Shown here piece by piece: positions 1 through 7,275 of a DNA stretch of 40,863 bases; the stretch's first letter is position 1; each line of letters starts with the position of its first letter. Below the pieces are notes generated by a model. The model searched no databases. It saw only the letters and a program-made list of their open reading frames with translations, and was not told the DNA's origin. This stretch comes from Acidiferrobacterales bacterium (GTDB taxonomy: Bacteria > Pseudomonadota > Gammaproteobacteria > Acidiferrobacterales > SZUA-150). The stretch covers positions 1-40,863 of the forward strand of contig CAMYII010000067.1 of NCBI GenBank assembly GCA_947258385.1. The letters run 5' to 3'. Both the position numbers and the translations under genes were made by a program.

Positions 1-29
1 CTCGGGAGTTCGAATCACCTAACAAGCCA
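1..29 (+). tRNA. Possible 3' end of a tRNA or a degenerate tRNA-like fragment, cut by the window edge
   Basis: The first 29 bases contain a T-loop (TTCGAAT) with flanking bases that form a T-stem with one mismatch, and they end in CCA. The run at 2-16 is the exact reverse complement of 80-94, which lies in the tRNA-Arg fragment on the other strand. It could be the real 3' end of an upstream tRNA or a decayed attachment-site copy; the window start prevents a decision. Confidence 0.3.
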
Positions 30-34
30 TAAAA

Positions 35-59
35 AAAAGAACCCACAAGGGGTTCTTTT
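35..59. terminator. Bidirectional rho-independent terminator
   Basis: A perfect 10-bp inverted repeat (AAAAGAACCC / GGGTTCTTTT) with a 5-nt loop has an A-tract on its left and a T-tract on its right. It sits between two convergent tRNA-like 3' ends, where a two-way terminator is expected. Confidence 0.75.
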
Positions 60-64
60 CTTTA

Positions 65-109
65 TGGCGCGCCCGGAGAGATTCGAACTCCCGACCGCCT
101 GGTTCGTAG
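65..109 (-). tRNA. tRNA-Arg(ACG), 3' half only (partial; likely attachment-site remnant)
   Basis: Read on the minus strand, this holds the anticodon loop CTACGAA (anticodon ACG), the 3' anticodon stem, the variable region, a T-arm with TTCGAAT, the 3' acceptor strand and an encoded CCA. It resembles the 3' half of bacterial tRNA-Arg(ACG). The D-arm and 5' acceptor strand are absent: beyond 109 the sequence is AT-rich and does not pair. A tRNA cut within its anticodon loop is the usual scar left when an integrative element uses a tRNA 3' end as attachment site. The fragment is seen directly; the att role is inference. Confidence 0.6.
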
Positions 110-337
110 TTAGCATATTAACCCATAACTTGCTGTTTTTATTAACTATTACCGAAACGCCCGTTGCCCATTATTGCCTAACGATGCAGGACAATGCACA
201 ACCAATCCCCGCAAAAGTCCCGCACACATAAGTGCCTGAAAAATGACCAGACGGTCGAACTATAACCTAAGGAACATCTGATTAATTACCATTTTCTGCG
301 ATAATAAAGCAAGCTAGAACAACCAAGGAACAAAACG

Positions 338-433
338 ATGCGTCAGAGCAGTTTATCAGCAGAAGGCTTTGAGAAATATCGCAAACAGACGCGCAAAGAG
401 CGTTTCTGGGCGTGCTCGACGAGTATCAATTGA
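338..433 (+). pseudogene. IS5-family transposase, N-terminal fragment
   Basis: An ATG at 338 opens a reading frame beginning MRQSSLSAEGFEKYRK, which I recognise as a common start of IS5-family transposases. The frame diverges after about 23 residues and stops at 431-433 (TGA). The DDE catalytic domain is absent. The bases upstream (from about 270) may be the element's left end. It is an inactive stub. Apart from this stub, 110-640 holds no gene I can support. Confidence 0.55.
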
Positions 434-660
434 GCGACTTGCTGACGAAAAATCGCGCGACGCGGCGCTTGCTTAAAATCGTTTCAACGTCTTAGCGACG
501 CTCGCCTGTCGGCGTGTGCGCGAACGGAACCGAACCGGCGAAGACAACGATCGCGGGCGTGGCCCACGGACGTTGAGGTTTAGCCACACGCGCCAGCGCA
601 TGAGTTTCCATCCTGCAGTGCAGGACTCGTTTTTCAAATACATCTTTTAAGGAGGAAAAC

Positions 661-807
661 ATGAATACCCGACGCCTGTGGGTGGCGAATTCGCGATTAT
701 TACCTGAAAGCGATAACTTAGACATAGATGGTCGCCGCAGGCAACCCTCCCTTACGCTTCGCTTCTATGAAGGACCTGTCCCTAGCGAATTGCTGATTAT
801 CGCCTGA
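661..807 (+). CDS. Short hypothetical ORF (48 aa) in a decayed region
   Basis: An ATG at 661 follows a strong ribosome binding site (AAGGAGG, about 7 nt upstream) and gives a 48-residue protein with no recognised domain. It overlaps a decayed repeat whose core, near GCGAATT..GATTATTACCTGAA, recurs in diverged form at about 678, 775 and 995 next to integrase starts. It may be the leader of a lost gene rather than a working protein. Confidence 0.2.
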   Translation: MNTRRLWVANSRLLPESDNLDIDGRRRQPSLTLRFYEGPVPSELLIIA

Positions 808-864
808 ATACGCGCACGTAGCCAGTCTGGTTACCGAAGGCAACTTTCCCTACTCTACCCGCCC

Positions 865-1023
865 ATGAAGGACCTGTGGGAACTCCTCGCCCATCTACTC
901 ACTACGCTCGCCAAACTCCTGGGATCGGGCGGTGCCAGGGCCGTCGTCGCTGACAGCCTTCTTATGAAACAGCAACTCCTGGTCATTAACCTGTCCCTGG
1001 CGAATTACGAGTTTGTACCATGA
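865..1023 (+). pseudogene. Integrase/DDE transposase, N-terminal fragment (copy 1)
   Basis: The 52-codon frame from ATG 865 (MKDLWELLAHLLTTLAKLL...) matches the N-terminal helical region of a proteobacterial integrase-core transposase family that I recognise from its conserved LLMKQQLLVINR-like segment. After INL the sequence switches to the repeat seen near 678 and 775 and stops. It is a non-functional 5' end that lies just before a second copy of the same start at 1079. Confidence 0.5.
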
Positions 1024-1078
1024 AGCCTGCAATTTTCCCATCTTGTAATCCCTGGAGCGCGGTCTAATATCTTTCCAC

Positions 1079-1935
1079 ATGAAGACCCTGGCCCTACTGG
1101 TCATACATCTTCTGACTGCGCTAGCCAAGCGCGTGGGCCCCGGTGGAACCAAGGCCATCATCGCAGAGAGTGTTCTCGTCAAACTCAACAGCTGATTGCC
1201 CATCGCGCTGCCGGAAAGACGCCCAGATTGACCCCCTCAGACAGAGTCCTTTGCGGCTTTCTCGCTTTATTCCTGCGTCCTCGTCGCATCCGAAAAGCCG
1301 CCATCGTTCTTAAACCCGCCACGCTCGCCAAGTTTCGCCGCACCCTATTAAGCCGCCACTATCATCGGTTATTCTCGTCACGGAAAAACGCCAAGCCGGG
1401 TCCGAAAGGCCCCTCGGATGAGCTCGTTCGGGTCATTGTGGAAATGAAACGACGGAATCCCCGATTCGGGTGCCCCCGGATCGCGCAGCAGATCAACAAA
1501 GCGTTCGGCGTCGCCATCGATAAGGACGTGGTCAGACGCGTGCTCGCCAAACGCTACCGCCCAAAGCCTTATGACGGCGGCCCCTCATGGCTGACCTTCC
1601 TCCGGCACACTCGCGATAGCGTTTGTAGCATTGCGCTGTTTCAGCGGAAGTCCATTCTTCCAGGAATCCGTTCGAGCCTGCTTGCGATCGGCCAGTGCAC
1701 TCGACGGATAACCCGCTGTGGCATTGCCAGTTGTCATTTCAATCAATCGATGCTTTGCGCCCTGCTTGGTGATGCCATACCCGTGGTCGAGGCATCAAAA
1801 TCGCTCAGCCCTGCCCATGATCCGCCCTTCAGTCTCCACGGATGTAGAAGGAAACTTCTTGGTGTAGGGCATACGCCAACAGTACCCGTTTTCCCGCGTG
1901 CACCTCCGTTCGCGGAGCGACGAATTAGAACCAGA
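1079..1935 (+). pseudogene. Integrase-core (DDE) transposase, frameshifted and decayed (copy 2)
   Basis: Translation from ATG 1079 gives the family N-terminus but meets a stop at 1193. The frame resumes near 1195 and runs open through an HTH-like stretch (RRNPRFGCPRIAQQINKAFG, about 1453-1512) and the start of the integrase core (PSWLTFLRHTRDS). Further on it is recognisable only in pieces, up to a degenerate PFAERRIRT near 1905. Intact relatives have a DDE core with HPFVERLIGTIRRE near the end. The frameshift and loss of the acidic residues make it inactive. It is the longest of four remnants of this family in the first 5 kb. Confidence 0.6.
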
Positions 1936-2180
1936 CCGCGGAACCATAACGACTACCGCTCAGACTGCGGTGGCAATAAATTTGGCACAGAACTCGAGGC
2001 GCTCAAAAACCATTCCAATCCTTTCCTCATGCCTAGTCCGCTGGAGGAAAGCAGATCTGCAAAATTTGGCAGCAAGACAGTACTCAGCCATGCTGAAAGG
2101 CAAAATTTCGCTCGGATAAGGCACTGTCCAGAAGAACTGCGGACCTTGATCGCCGCGTGACTGGTAATTAGCCATGCACA

Positions 2181-2369
2181 GGCCAGGAGAATGCCAAAAC
2201 CAGTGTCTGCAGATACAACGATGCGCTCCTCCTCGGCCGCTCGCGCCAAGATCGTTTCGTCATCGGCTGCCTGCAACGTGTAGTCACGCACATGCACAGC
2301 GTCATGCCCCGCCTGCCGCAGCCCTTTGGCAACCAACGGGGGCAACGCATTATCCACCAGGAATCTCAT
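2181..2369 (-). pseudogene. DUF5615 PIN-like toxin, truncated
   Basis: From ATG 2369 the minus strand encodes about 63 residues beginning MRFLVDNALPPLVAKGLRQA and reaching VVSADTGFGILLA. These are the first half of DUF5615 (Mut7-C-like PIN) proteins, with the first Asp in FLVDN and a later Asp in SADTGFG. Family members are about 110-120 residues. Here the frame runs into unrelated sequence after about 2181, so the C-terminal acidic residues are lost. It follows a DUF433 gene, the usual antitoxin partner. Confidence 0.65.
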
Positions 2370-2376
2370 GGTGCGG

Positions 2377-2592
2377 TTACGGGAAGCTCCCGTTCGCGCA
2401 CTCGTCTGCCGCGAATAGCCGCGCCTGGTGGATGTCCTCCGCTTCCAAGTCGGGATAGGCACCAAGGATCTCGGCTTCGCCCATCCCCTCGGCAACCATT
2501 CCGACGACGGTTGACACGGGAATGCGCAACCGCCGGATACAGGGGACGCCTCCCATCTGGTGGGGATCGACCGTAATTCGCGTACATTTCAT
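2377..2592 (-). pseudogene. DUF433 antitoxin, frameshifted at its C-terminus
   Basis: Starting at ATG 2592 (MKCTRITVDPHQMGG...), this has the DUF433 signature: GGVPCIRRLRIPVSTVV, then a winged-helix-like EAEILGAYPDLEAEDIHQA. The intact family tail (VRERELP...) is found in the next frame and would end in a TGA at 2366, overlapping the toxin ATG at 2369. A one-base loss near 2405 moves the present frame to a stop at 2377. The ancestral pair was a translationally coupled toxin-antitoxin module, and both halves are now damaged. Confidence 0.6.
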
Positions 2593-2723
2593 GAACTTGA
2601 TCTCCGACAGCGGCACAGCTGAATCCCGAGCACTCCTTCCCAATCCGGCGGCTGCGGTGCCAAGGTCCTCAATCCCGAGCGTTCGGCAGATGCCAACGCT
2701 TACTATACTTAATTACTATAGCC

Positions 2724-3103
2724 AACAACGCCCCCTTCCTGGATATCCCTCCAGGCGCGGACGGGTTCGCCGGAAGGAGCCCGGCCAGGGTATCCGTGGT
2801 CGGTGAGCACGCGACTTCCTGCGCCAGAACCGCCGAAAGCCCTGTCAGTGCCAGCGAATCCAGATCCGCCGCTGGACGACCACCAGCGCATCCTTCCAAC
2901 TAAAGCAATCCGCAAGCACCGCAAGCCCCATGCGGCTCGCCACCTCGGGCTGACGTGGCTTCGCACCCCGCTCCCGATACCTGGCCAATTGCTTCCGAAC
3001 GAAAAGATTCTCCGCCACCCGCGCAGCACGAGACCGCGCAAGCCCACTCATGAAAGCGACTAGCTCGCCGAGAAGTGCGAACATCACCCTGATGCCATCC
3101 ATG
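2724..3103 (-). pseudogene. Integrase/transposase N-terminal fragment (copy 3), minus strand
   Basis: The minus strand encodes FALLGELVAFMSGLARSRAA, then VAENLFVRKQLARYRERG and a region ending RIWIRWH. I recognise this as the N-terminus of a DDE integrase family. A TGA at about 2845 stands where relatives have an Arg codon. After it, QGFRRFWRRKSR-like sequence continues in frame and then degenerates to stops by about 2724. The catalytic core is missing. Confidence 0.5.
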
Positions 3104-3461
3104 ACGCCGTGATCTTGCCATGCCACCCGCCGACATGGCTATCCTTAATGGGCTTTGCCTTAGAAATGGGCCTGGATCGAACTATTGCGCAGGACAGCGG
3201 TTATTCTTCCTATCCGCCCACGTCATCCGGGCTGTCCACCAGAACCTCAAACCCAACCTATCCTCTGAGACGGCGAAGCAGCGCGATGATCGTTGCCGAT
3301 GTGTTAAATGTAATAGATGACTAAAAGGCTCCCCTGGCAACACCGGCAACAGGCGCGCCGCAGATTCGCAGGAACAGAGCGCTGCACGGCACGCCGCTTA
3401 AGCACTGGCGAGAATAAGTCATTTACCGCGCGAGCTCTCTCCCTTCCATGATCTAGATTAA

Positions 3462-3878
3462 TTACTCGTATACCGTCATGCATAGGCGGGCCCGCGCAAG
3501 CTGTCGCTGTCGCGCCGGCAGATCTGTGCAGTGCTCTTCCGCGCTCCCTGTGACCGTGTCCACGAAATAGCGGTATAACGACCAGTTCAACCAGTCTCTG
3601 AGTCGCTCCGTCCGCGGAAGCCCATAGCGGCGCGGATAGAGATGGACCAGAAAATCCACCACCAGATCCCGTCCGTTGTTTTCGTCGCCGGTGAAGCGGC
3701 GTCCCAAGCGGCACAGGTGGTCGATATGGGGCGTCAGGATCACTTCGAAATCATCGCGATAGGTGCTGCGCTGCAAGAGCTGCAATACCTTTGTTCTCAC
3801 CTCCTGATCAGGCAAGGCCCTGCGCAGTAATGTCGCGAATGATTCGCATGTCGATAGATTGTTCATAAGATTGCTCAT
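3462..3878 (-). CDS. Truncated ECF sigma-factor-like protein (region 2 only)
   Basis: This 138-residue protein carries a sigma-70 region 2-like segment (about residues 42-112: LTPHIDHLCRLGRRFTGDEN, then DLVVDFLVHLYPRR and LRDWLNWSLYRYFVD). It aligns by eye with the complete ECF factor at 5529 (FEKLIRPRLRRLYRQAYRLT, then EDLVQDLLVSLYSK). Region 4 is absent and the tail after about residue 115 is unrelated. The start at 3878 has an excellent ribosome binding site (AGGAGGAGACGGT-ATG). Upstream, at 3918-3947 on the minus strand, lies the same ECF-type promoter motif found before the full sigma gene. Without region 4 it may act as a modulator or decoy, or be a pseudogene. Confidence 0.55.
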   Translation of the reverse strand: MSNLMNNLSTCESFATLLRRALPDQEVRTKVLQLLQRSTYRDDFEVILTPHIDHLCRLGRRFTGDENNGRDLVVDFLVHLYPRRYGLPRTERLRDWLNWSLYRYFVDTVTGSAEEHCTDLPARQRQLARARLCMTVYE

Positions 3879-3917
3879 ACCGTCTCCTCCTAAGTGCCGG
3901 GCCGTTTCTTGCTAAAA

Positions 3918-3947
3918 CTAAAACGCATTTTGGCTCCAAAAGGTTCC
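3918..3947 (-). promoter_or_regulatory. ECF-sigma-type promoter upstream of the truncated sigma gene
   Basis: On the minus strand GGAACCTTTT is followed by 11 bp and GCGTTTTAG. The same arrangement and spacing occur at 5492, 6062 and 9892. The motif lies about 40 bp upstream of the start at 3878. Confidence 0.6.
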
Positions 3948-4479
3948 TGCGCCGCCGCAATCCTGTATGCACATCGGTGGGGAAGCCGTGACCGCGTTCC
4001 AGAAGCGTTTGCTCGCGCCAACGTTTAAGCCAGGGCCTGCACGATACCTCCCCGATTCACGCCGGCTTCGGAGCTAGATAACACAATGGCAGTTCTGGTC
4101 CTTTGTTGCGGCCCGGCGACCAAGGCCCTCAGACCCTAACTGGGTCTCTCTCCACGTAGGAAGACTACCGGAACGAGACGCTCACGCACACAAGCGCTGT
4201 CGTCACCGAAAGGCCTGGACCCACCCGGCGCCCCATCGCTCATGGTTAGCCTCCTTAAACTGGTGGGCACAAAGACGGTAGCGTTCTTCGGCTCGCTACC
4301 ACAACGCTCTGCAGTTTGGCGCGCCACCTCATCGGCGGCCAGTGAGCTCTCTGTACGGAAGCAGCAGTGAGGCCGATCGGTCTCGACCTAGTGCTCCCGC
4401 GTCTTGCCTGCGGCGGTGGGTTCCAACCGCTCGGTCTTGCGGTACCGATGGATGACCCGTACGTAGGGCATCTCGCCTT
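3948..4479. other. No supported gene
   Basis: The only longer frame here (minus strand 4327-4136, 63 codons) has no recognisable motif. A short minus-strand frame near 4470-4387 (MPYVRVIHRYRKTE...) has a reasonable ribosome binding site but only 27 codons. I see no RNA gene or clear repeat. The stretch looks like joined fragments next to integrase remnants. Confidence 0.4.
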
Positions 4480-4482
4480 TCC

Positions 4483-4740
4483 TACCCATACGTTAAGCGT
4501 CTGATCCGGACCATTCGTCGTGAGTCTCTGGACCAGACCTTATTGTGGAACACGGTTGACTTGGAGAGAAGGCTTGAGGCGGTCCGGAAATACTACAACC
4601 ATAGCCGTGTTCACGCCGCCCTCAAGGGCGACACCTCGGCGCAAGTCGGCGGCAAACCTATAACTAAACAGGCCAGATTGGCGTGTTATTGCTGGCAGAC
4701 GCATTGCCGCGGTCTGGTCCAGCTTCCGATGGCGGTGTAA
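4483..4740 (+). pseudogene. Integrase-core transposase, C-terminal fragment (copy 4)
   Basis: The open frame reads KRLIRTIRRESLDQTLLWN, then DLERRLEAVRKYYNHSRVHA and GDTSAQVGGKP. This is the terminal part of a DDE integrase core: the family glutamate lies in the ERLIGTIRRE-like motif, followed by the YYN-x-RVH motif. Here the Glu before RLI is replaced by Lys. Nothing upstream in frame supplies the rest of the core. It is a 3' scrap of the same family as the remnants at 865-3103. Confidence 0.6.
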
Positions 4741-4783
4741 TTATGAATTCGAGACGCACAGGTTTCCGGCAGCGGCGCTACCC

Positions 4784-4912
4784 CTAATTTGCTGCCAAAA
4801 TACCAACCGCCGAAAGCAGACCAGAGCCCGCCGAGGTCACTATCTGCGGGTTGCGCCAGGGTGGCGGCATCGCCTGTCCGGCTTCCACGGCGGCGCAACT
4901 CGCGCAGGCCAT
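4784..4912 (-). pseudogene. Truncated membrane-protein start coupled to arsR
   Basis: An ATG at 4912 overlaps the arsR stop codon (TAATG), so it would be translationally coupled. The 42 codons read MACASCAAVEAGQAMPPPWR and continue with a hydrophobic stretch (VTSAGSGLLSAVGILAAN) before a TAG at 4784. The two Cys residues, the W-R and the following hydrophobic segment recall the first membrane helix of CadA/ZntA-type P-type ATPases, or a small permease, but the similarity is short. The rest is lost at the junction with the integrase scrap. The original operon was probably arsR plus a metal exporter (inference). Confidence 0.4.
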
Positions 4913-5313
4913 TATTTGGCCTCCATTTTCAAGTCATCGGACAAGATGCCCACCCGGCAGCGTCCGCCCTCGCGCAAACACATGCGCTCTTTAAAGCGCG
5001 CGAGATCCGCTTGATAGGCATGATCCGGATCCGGCAGCGCGTGGATAGTCGCATGCAGGGCTTCGAGATGGGGTAGGTTCGATACCAGGCGGTGGTAGAC
5101 CCAGCGCCCTTCCTTCTGGGAAGACAATAAACCGGCCTGACGGAGGATCTTCAGGTGCCGGGAAAGTTTGTATGCCGGCTCCCGCAGGCTATCGACTAAC
5201 TCACACAGACAGGCCTCTTCACCCGCTGTCGCCAGCAGACGGATGATGCGCAGCCGGGTCTCATCGGCCAGGCTCTGGAACAGCGCCTCGGGCTGGATGG
5301 TTATCAATTGCAT
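4912..5313 (-). CDS. ArsR/SmtB-family metal-responsive repressor
   Basis: This 133-residue winged-helix protein begins MQLITIQPEALFQSLADETR, the typical ArsR opening, followed by LRIIRLLA, a metal-binding-type ECCLCEL-like segment (EEACLCELVDSL) and the recognition region YKLSRHLKILRQAGLLSSQK with a wing GRWVYHRL. Two further Cys lie near the C-terminus (MCLREGGRC). I chose ATG 5313 over an upstream TTG at 5331 because a sigma-70-like promoter and a perfect palindrome lie directly on top of the upstream option. The next frame overlaps its stop. It probably represses itself and a lost exporter. The inducer cannot be told from sequence; the Cys residues suggest a soft metal or arsenite. Confidence 0.88.
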   Translation of the reverse strand: MQLITIQPEALFQSLADETRLRIIRLLATAGEEACLCELVDSLREPAYKLSRHLKILRQAGLLSSQKEGRWVYHRLVSNLPHLEALHATIHALPDPDHAYQADLARFKERMCLREGGRCRVGILSDDLKMEAK

Positions 5314-5351
5314 AATTGCACTATAATGCAATTATATGATCCGTCAAGTAC
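5313..5351 (-). promoter_or_regulatory. arsR promoter with overlapping operator; likely leaderless transcript
   Basis: On the minus strand there is TTGACG, a 16-bp spacer and TATAGT (about 5320-5325). This places transcription start essentially at the ATG (5313). A perfect palindrome TAATTGCA-N6-TGCAATTA (5313-5334) covers the -10 and reaches the first base of the start codon. No Shine-Dalgarno sequence precedes the ATG. The repressor would therefore block its own -10 and start site. Confidence 0.65.
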
Positions 5352-5491
5352 AAGGCCTTTATTGGCTATCAATAGGCCTCTTCCTGGGTCCGTTAAACCG
5401 GGGTAGCCACAGTCCGAACCCGTCCTGTTCATCCTGCTTGACCAGTTCTGAAAAAAGCGGATTTCATCCGAGAATTTCATCTGATAATAAT

Positions 5492-5521
5492 GGAACCTTT
5501 TCCGCCACCGTAGCGTGTTAA
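5492..5521 (+). promoter_or_regulatory. ECF-type promoter of the sigma gene (autoregulation)
   Basis: GGAACCTTTT, 11 bp, then GCGTGTTAA. This gives the 16-bp gap between GGAACC and CGTGTT that is typical of RpoE-like promoters. The predicted start is near 5525, only a few bases before the ATG at 5529, so the leader is nearly absent. The same motif recurs at 3918-3947 (minus), 6062 and 9892. Confidence 0.7.
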
Positions 5522-5528
5522 CCAAAGT

Positions 5529-6098
5529 ATGAGCCTGATACCACTATTCAAGAGCCGCCAGGCGCGATTCGAAAAACTGATCCGGCCCCGCCTCCGTCGA
5601 CTGTATCGCCAGGCCTATCGTCTGACCGGCGATCGTGACGACGCCGAGGATCTGGTCCAGGACCTGCTGGTCAGTTTGTACAGCAAACAAATCCATCTGG
5701 AAAAAATCGATGACCTGCAAAGCTGGCTGTTAAAGGCTCTGTATAACCGTTTTATCGACAACCTGCGCAAGCGCGGACGGGGCGCACTGGGCCACGTCCA
5801 CGACGACAGTGATGAAATGCTGCCATCCCTGGCGGACAACAATACACCATCTCCCGATATGCTCTCCCACCAGCACCTGGAGCTGGGCCGCGTGCAGAAA
5901 ATACTGGAAAACCTGCCCGACCATCATCGCACCCTGATCATGCTGCATGACGTTGAAGGCTTTACGCTAAACGAACTTGAACCTGTCCTGGATGTCCCCC
6001 TGGGCACATTAAAATCACGCCTGCATCGCGCCCGCCATGCCTTGCGACATGCACTGGCAACGGAACCTTTTACGCCCGAACAGCGTGTTAATGAATAG
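5529..6098 (+). CDS. ECF RNA polymerase sigma factor
   Basis: This 189-residue protein has sigma region 2 at about residues 14-85 (YRQAYRLTGDRDDAEDLVQD, then LQSWLLKALYNRFIDNLRK) and region 4 at about 125-175 (LENLPDHHRTLIMLHDVEGF, then LNELEPVLDVPLGTLKSRLH). The length and two-domain form are those of an ECF factor, which directs RNA polymerase to stress promoters. The promoter motif just upstream suggests it transcribes itself. The gene for a zinc-finger membrane anti-sigma factor begins 11 bp downstream, and a second copy of the motif lies inside its own 3' end. Confidence 0.93.
   Translation: MSLIPLFKSRQARFEKLIRPRLRRLYRQAYRLTGDRDDAEDLVQDLLVSLYSKQIHLEKIDDLQSWLLKALYNRFIDNLRKRGRGALGHVHDDSDEMLPSLADNNTPSPDMLSHQHLELGRVQKILENLPDHHRTLIMLHDVEGFTLNELEPVLDVPLGTLKSRLHRARHALRHALATEPFTPEQRVNE
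6062..6091 (+). promoter_or_regulatory. ECF-type promoter inside the 3' end of the sigma gene, for the anti-sigma gene
   Basis: GGAACCTTTT, 11 bp, GCGTGTTAA: nineteen fixed bases identical to the motif at 5492, with the same spacing, in the last codons of the sigma gene. It would start transcripts near 6096, about 14 bp before the anti-sigma ATG. This gives the anti-sigma gene extra expression when the sigma factor is active, a negative-feedback layout. Confidence 0.6.
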
Positions 6099-6109
6099 AG
6101 GTTAATGGC

Positions 6110-6790
6110 ATGAAGAATGGCATGAAGTGTTCACAGATCAACAAACGGCTCGATGAAATTATCGAGGGCGCGCTGACACCCATTCAGCAGCAGGCGGTTT
6201 CGCAACACCTGCAGAATTGTGACGGCTGCCGGAACAGGGTTGAGACAGCACGTACCCTGTTACGCAATCTCAAGGAGCTGCCGGTCATGCCGCCGCGTGC
6301 CGGGTTTGAAAATCGGGTATTGGCATTTCTGCACCCGGTCAAACCCGCACCACAACCGCGTATCTGGTTTGCGGCGGGTTTTGCCAGTGCCTTGCTGGCA
6401 GCCCTGGTGCCCCTGGTTCTATGGCAGGTGCTGTTAACTGAACCCAAACCGGCAATGGCACCGATTGAGGTTGCGCTGGTACAGGTTGTTCCACAGCAGG
6501 TACAGCAGGTAAGTCTGGTGTTCAGTTCGCCGAATAATATTGACACGGCAACCCTCAGTCTGGAACTGCCGGGGAACATCGAACTGCAGGGCTTCCCCGG
6601 ACAGCGCCACATTGAGTGGCAAACGAGCCTGAAACGGGGCACCAATCGATTAACCCTGCCGTTGATTGCGCAGGTACCGACCGAAGGTCTGGTGACGGCC
6701 AGCCTGAGTCGTGGAGGCGAAACCAAATCGTTTCAACTACGCGTAAAAGCCAGGTACCCATCATCGACATCAAGCGGGCGGGCGTCATAA
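6110..6790 (+). CDS. Membrane anti-sigma factor with zinc-finger (zf-HC2-like) domain
   Basis: This 226-residue protein has an N-terminal cytoplasmic domain with an H-x3-C-x2-C motif (His33, Cys37, Cys40; QHLQNCDGC), as in ZAS-type anti-sigma factors that sequester ECF sigma. One membrane segment follows (about 83-108, FAAGFASALLAALVPLVLW), then a periplasmic part of about 110 residues rich in beta strands (VSLVFSSPNNIDTATLSLEL). The start at 6110 follows GAGG at a good distance; a second ATG four codons later is possible. The signal it senses is unknown. Its partner is the sigma factor immediately upstream. Confidence 0.85.
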   Translation: MKNGMKCSQINKRLDEIIEGALTPIQQQAVSQHLQNCDGCRNRVETARTLLRNLKELPVMPPRAGFENRVLAFLHPVKPAPQPRIWFAAGFASALLAALVPLVLWQVLLTEPKPAMAPIEVALVQVVPQQVQQVSLVFSSPNNIDTATLSLELPGNIELQGFPGQRHIEWQTSLKRGTNRLTLPLIAQVPTEGLVTASLSRGGETKSFQLRVKARYPSSTSSGRAS

Positions 6791-6846
6791 ACCTGAAAAC
6801 GGCTTTTTTCCATTTACATTTGGATACATCCAACGGGAGAAGTGCA

Positions 6847-7275
6847 ATGAAAAAACGATACACACCTTTGTTATTGATTCTTTTCGGTCTGCCCTTTTAC
6901 GCAGTTTCCGCCGCTGAGCCTCCCGATATCAGTGATGTGACGATGGACGTCATCGAACACGGTGATCCCCGTGAAGTCACCCACGACATCGATCTGCCTG
7001 GCGATATTGCTGAACGCTCGCACGACGCAGAGCATCGCCAAGACCAGGAGCGCCACCAGGAGCGCCACCAGGAAGCGCGGCATGATGAGCGGGACAAACA
7101 TCAGGACGGGAAAGACATGCATAAGGACCACCAGGAAGATTCCATGGACGACCGCCATGACGACCGCATGGACGACCGTGACGACCGCCATGACGACCGC
7201 ATGGACGACCGCCATGACAGCATGGACGACCGCCATGACAGCCATGACGACAACATGGATGACATGAGGTGGTAA
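6847..7275 (+). CDS. Exported His/Asp-rich repeat protein, possibly metal-binding
   Basis: This 142-residue protein begins with a clear signal peptide (MKKRYTPLLLILFGLPFYAV, cleavage after VSA). The mature part is extremely rich in Asp, His, Arg and Met: about residues 60-95 have HRQDQERHQERHQE-like charge repeats, and the last 45 residues are near-tandem DDRHDDRMDD units encoded by a 12-nt DNA repeat (about 7139-7260). There is no Cys. The start is set by GGGAGAAG six bases upstream of ATG 6847. The gene follows the sigma/anti-sigma pair with a 56-bp gap and could be co-transcribed. The composition suggests a periplasmic metal or polyanion binder. I recognise no family. Confidence 0.7.
   Translation: MKKRYTPLLLILFGLPFYAVSAAEPPDISDVTMDVIEHGDPREVTHDIDLPGDIAERSHDAEHRQDQERHQERHQEARHDERDKHQDGKDMHKDHQEDSMDDRHDDRMDDRDDRHDDRMDDRHDSMDDRHDSHDDNMDDMRW
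7139..7260 (+). repeat. Tandem 12-nt repeats coding for DDRH/DDRM units
   Basis: Units close to GACGACCGCCAT or GACGACCGCATG repeat about ten times, some with a GACAGC insertion. The repeats are in frame within the exported His/Asp-rich protein and are a likely site of length variation. Confidence 0.75.

Noticed and set aside
7139-7260. CRISPR-like array
   Set aside because: The 12-nt repeats are contiguous and in frame, with no spacers; they are coding repeats. No CRISPR array is visible elsewhere in the window.
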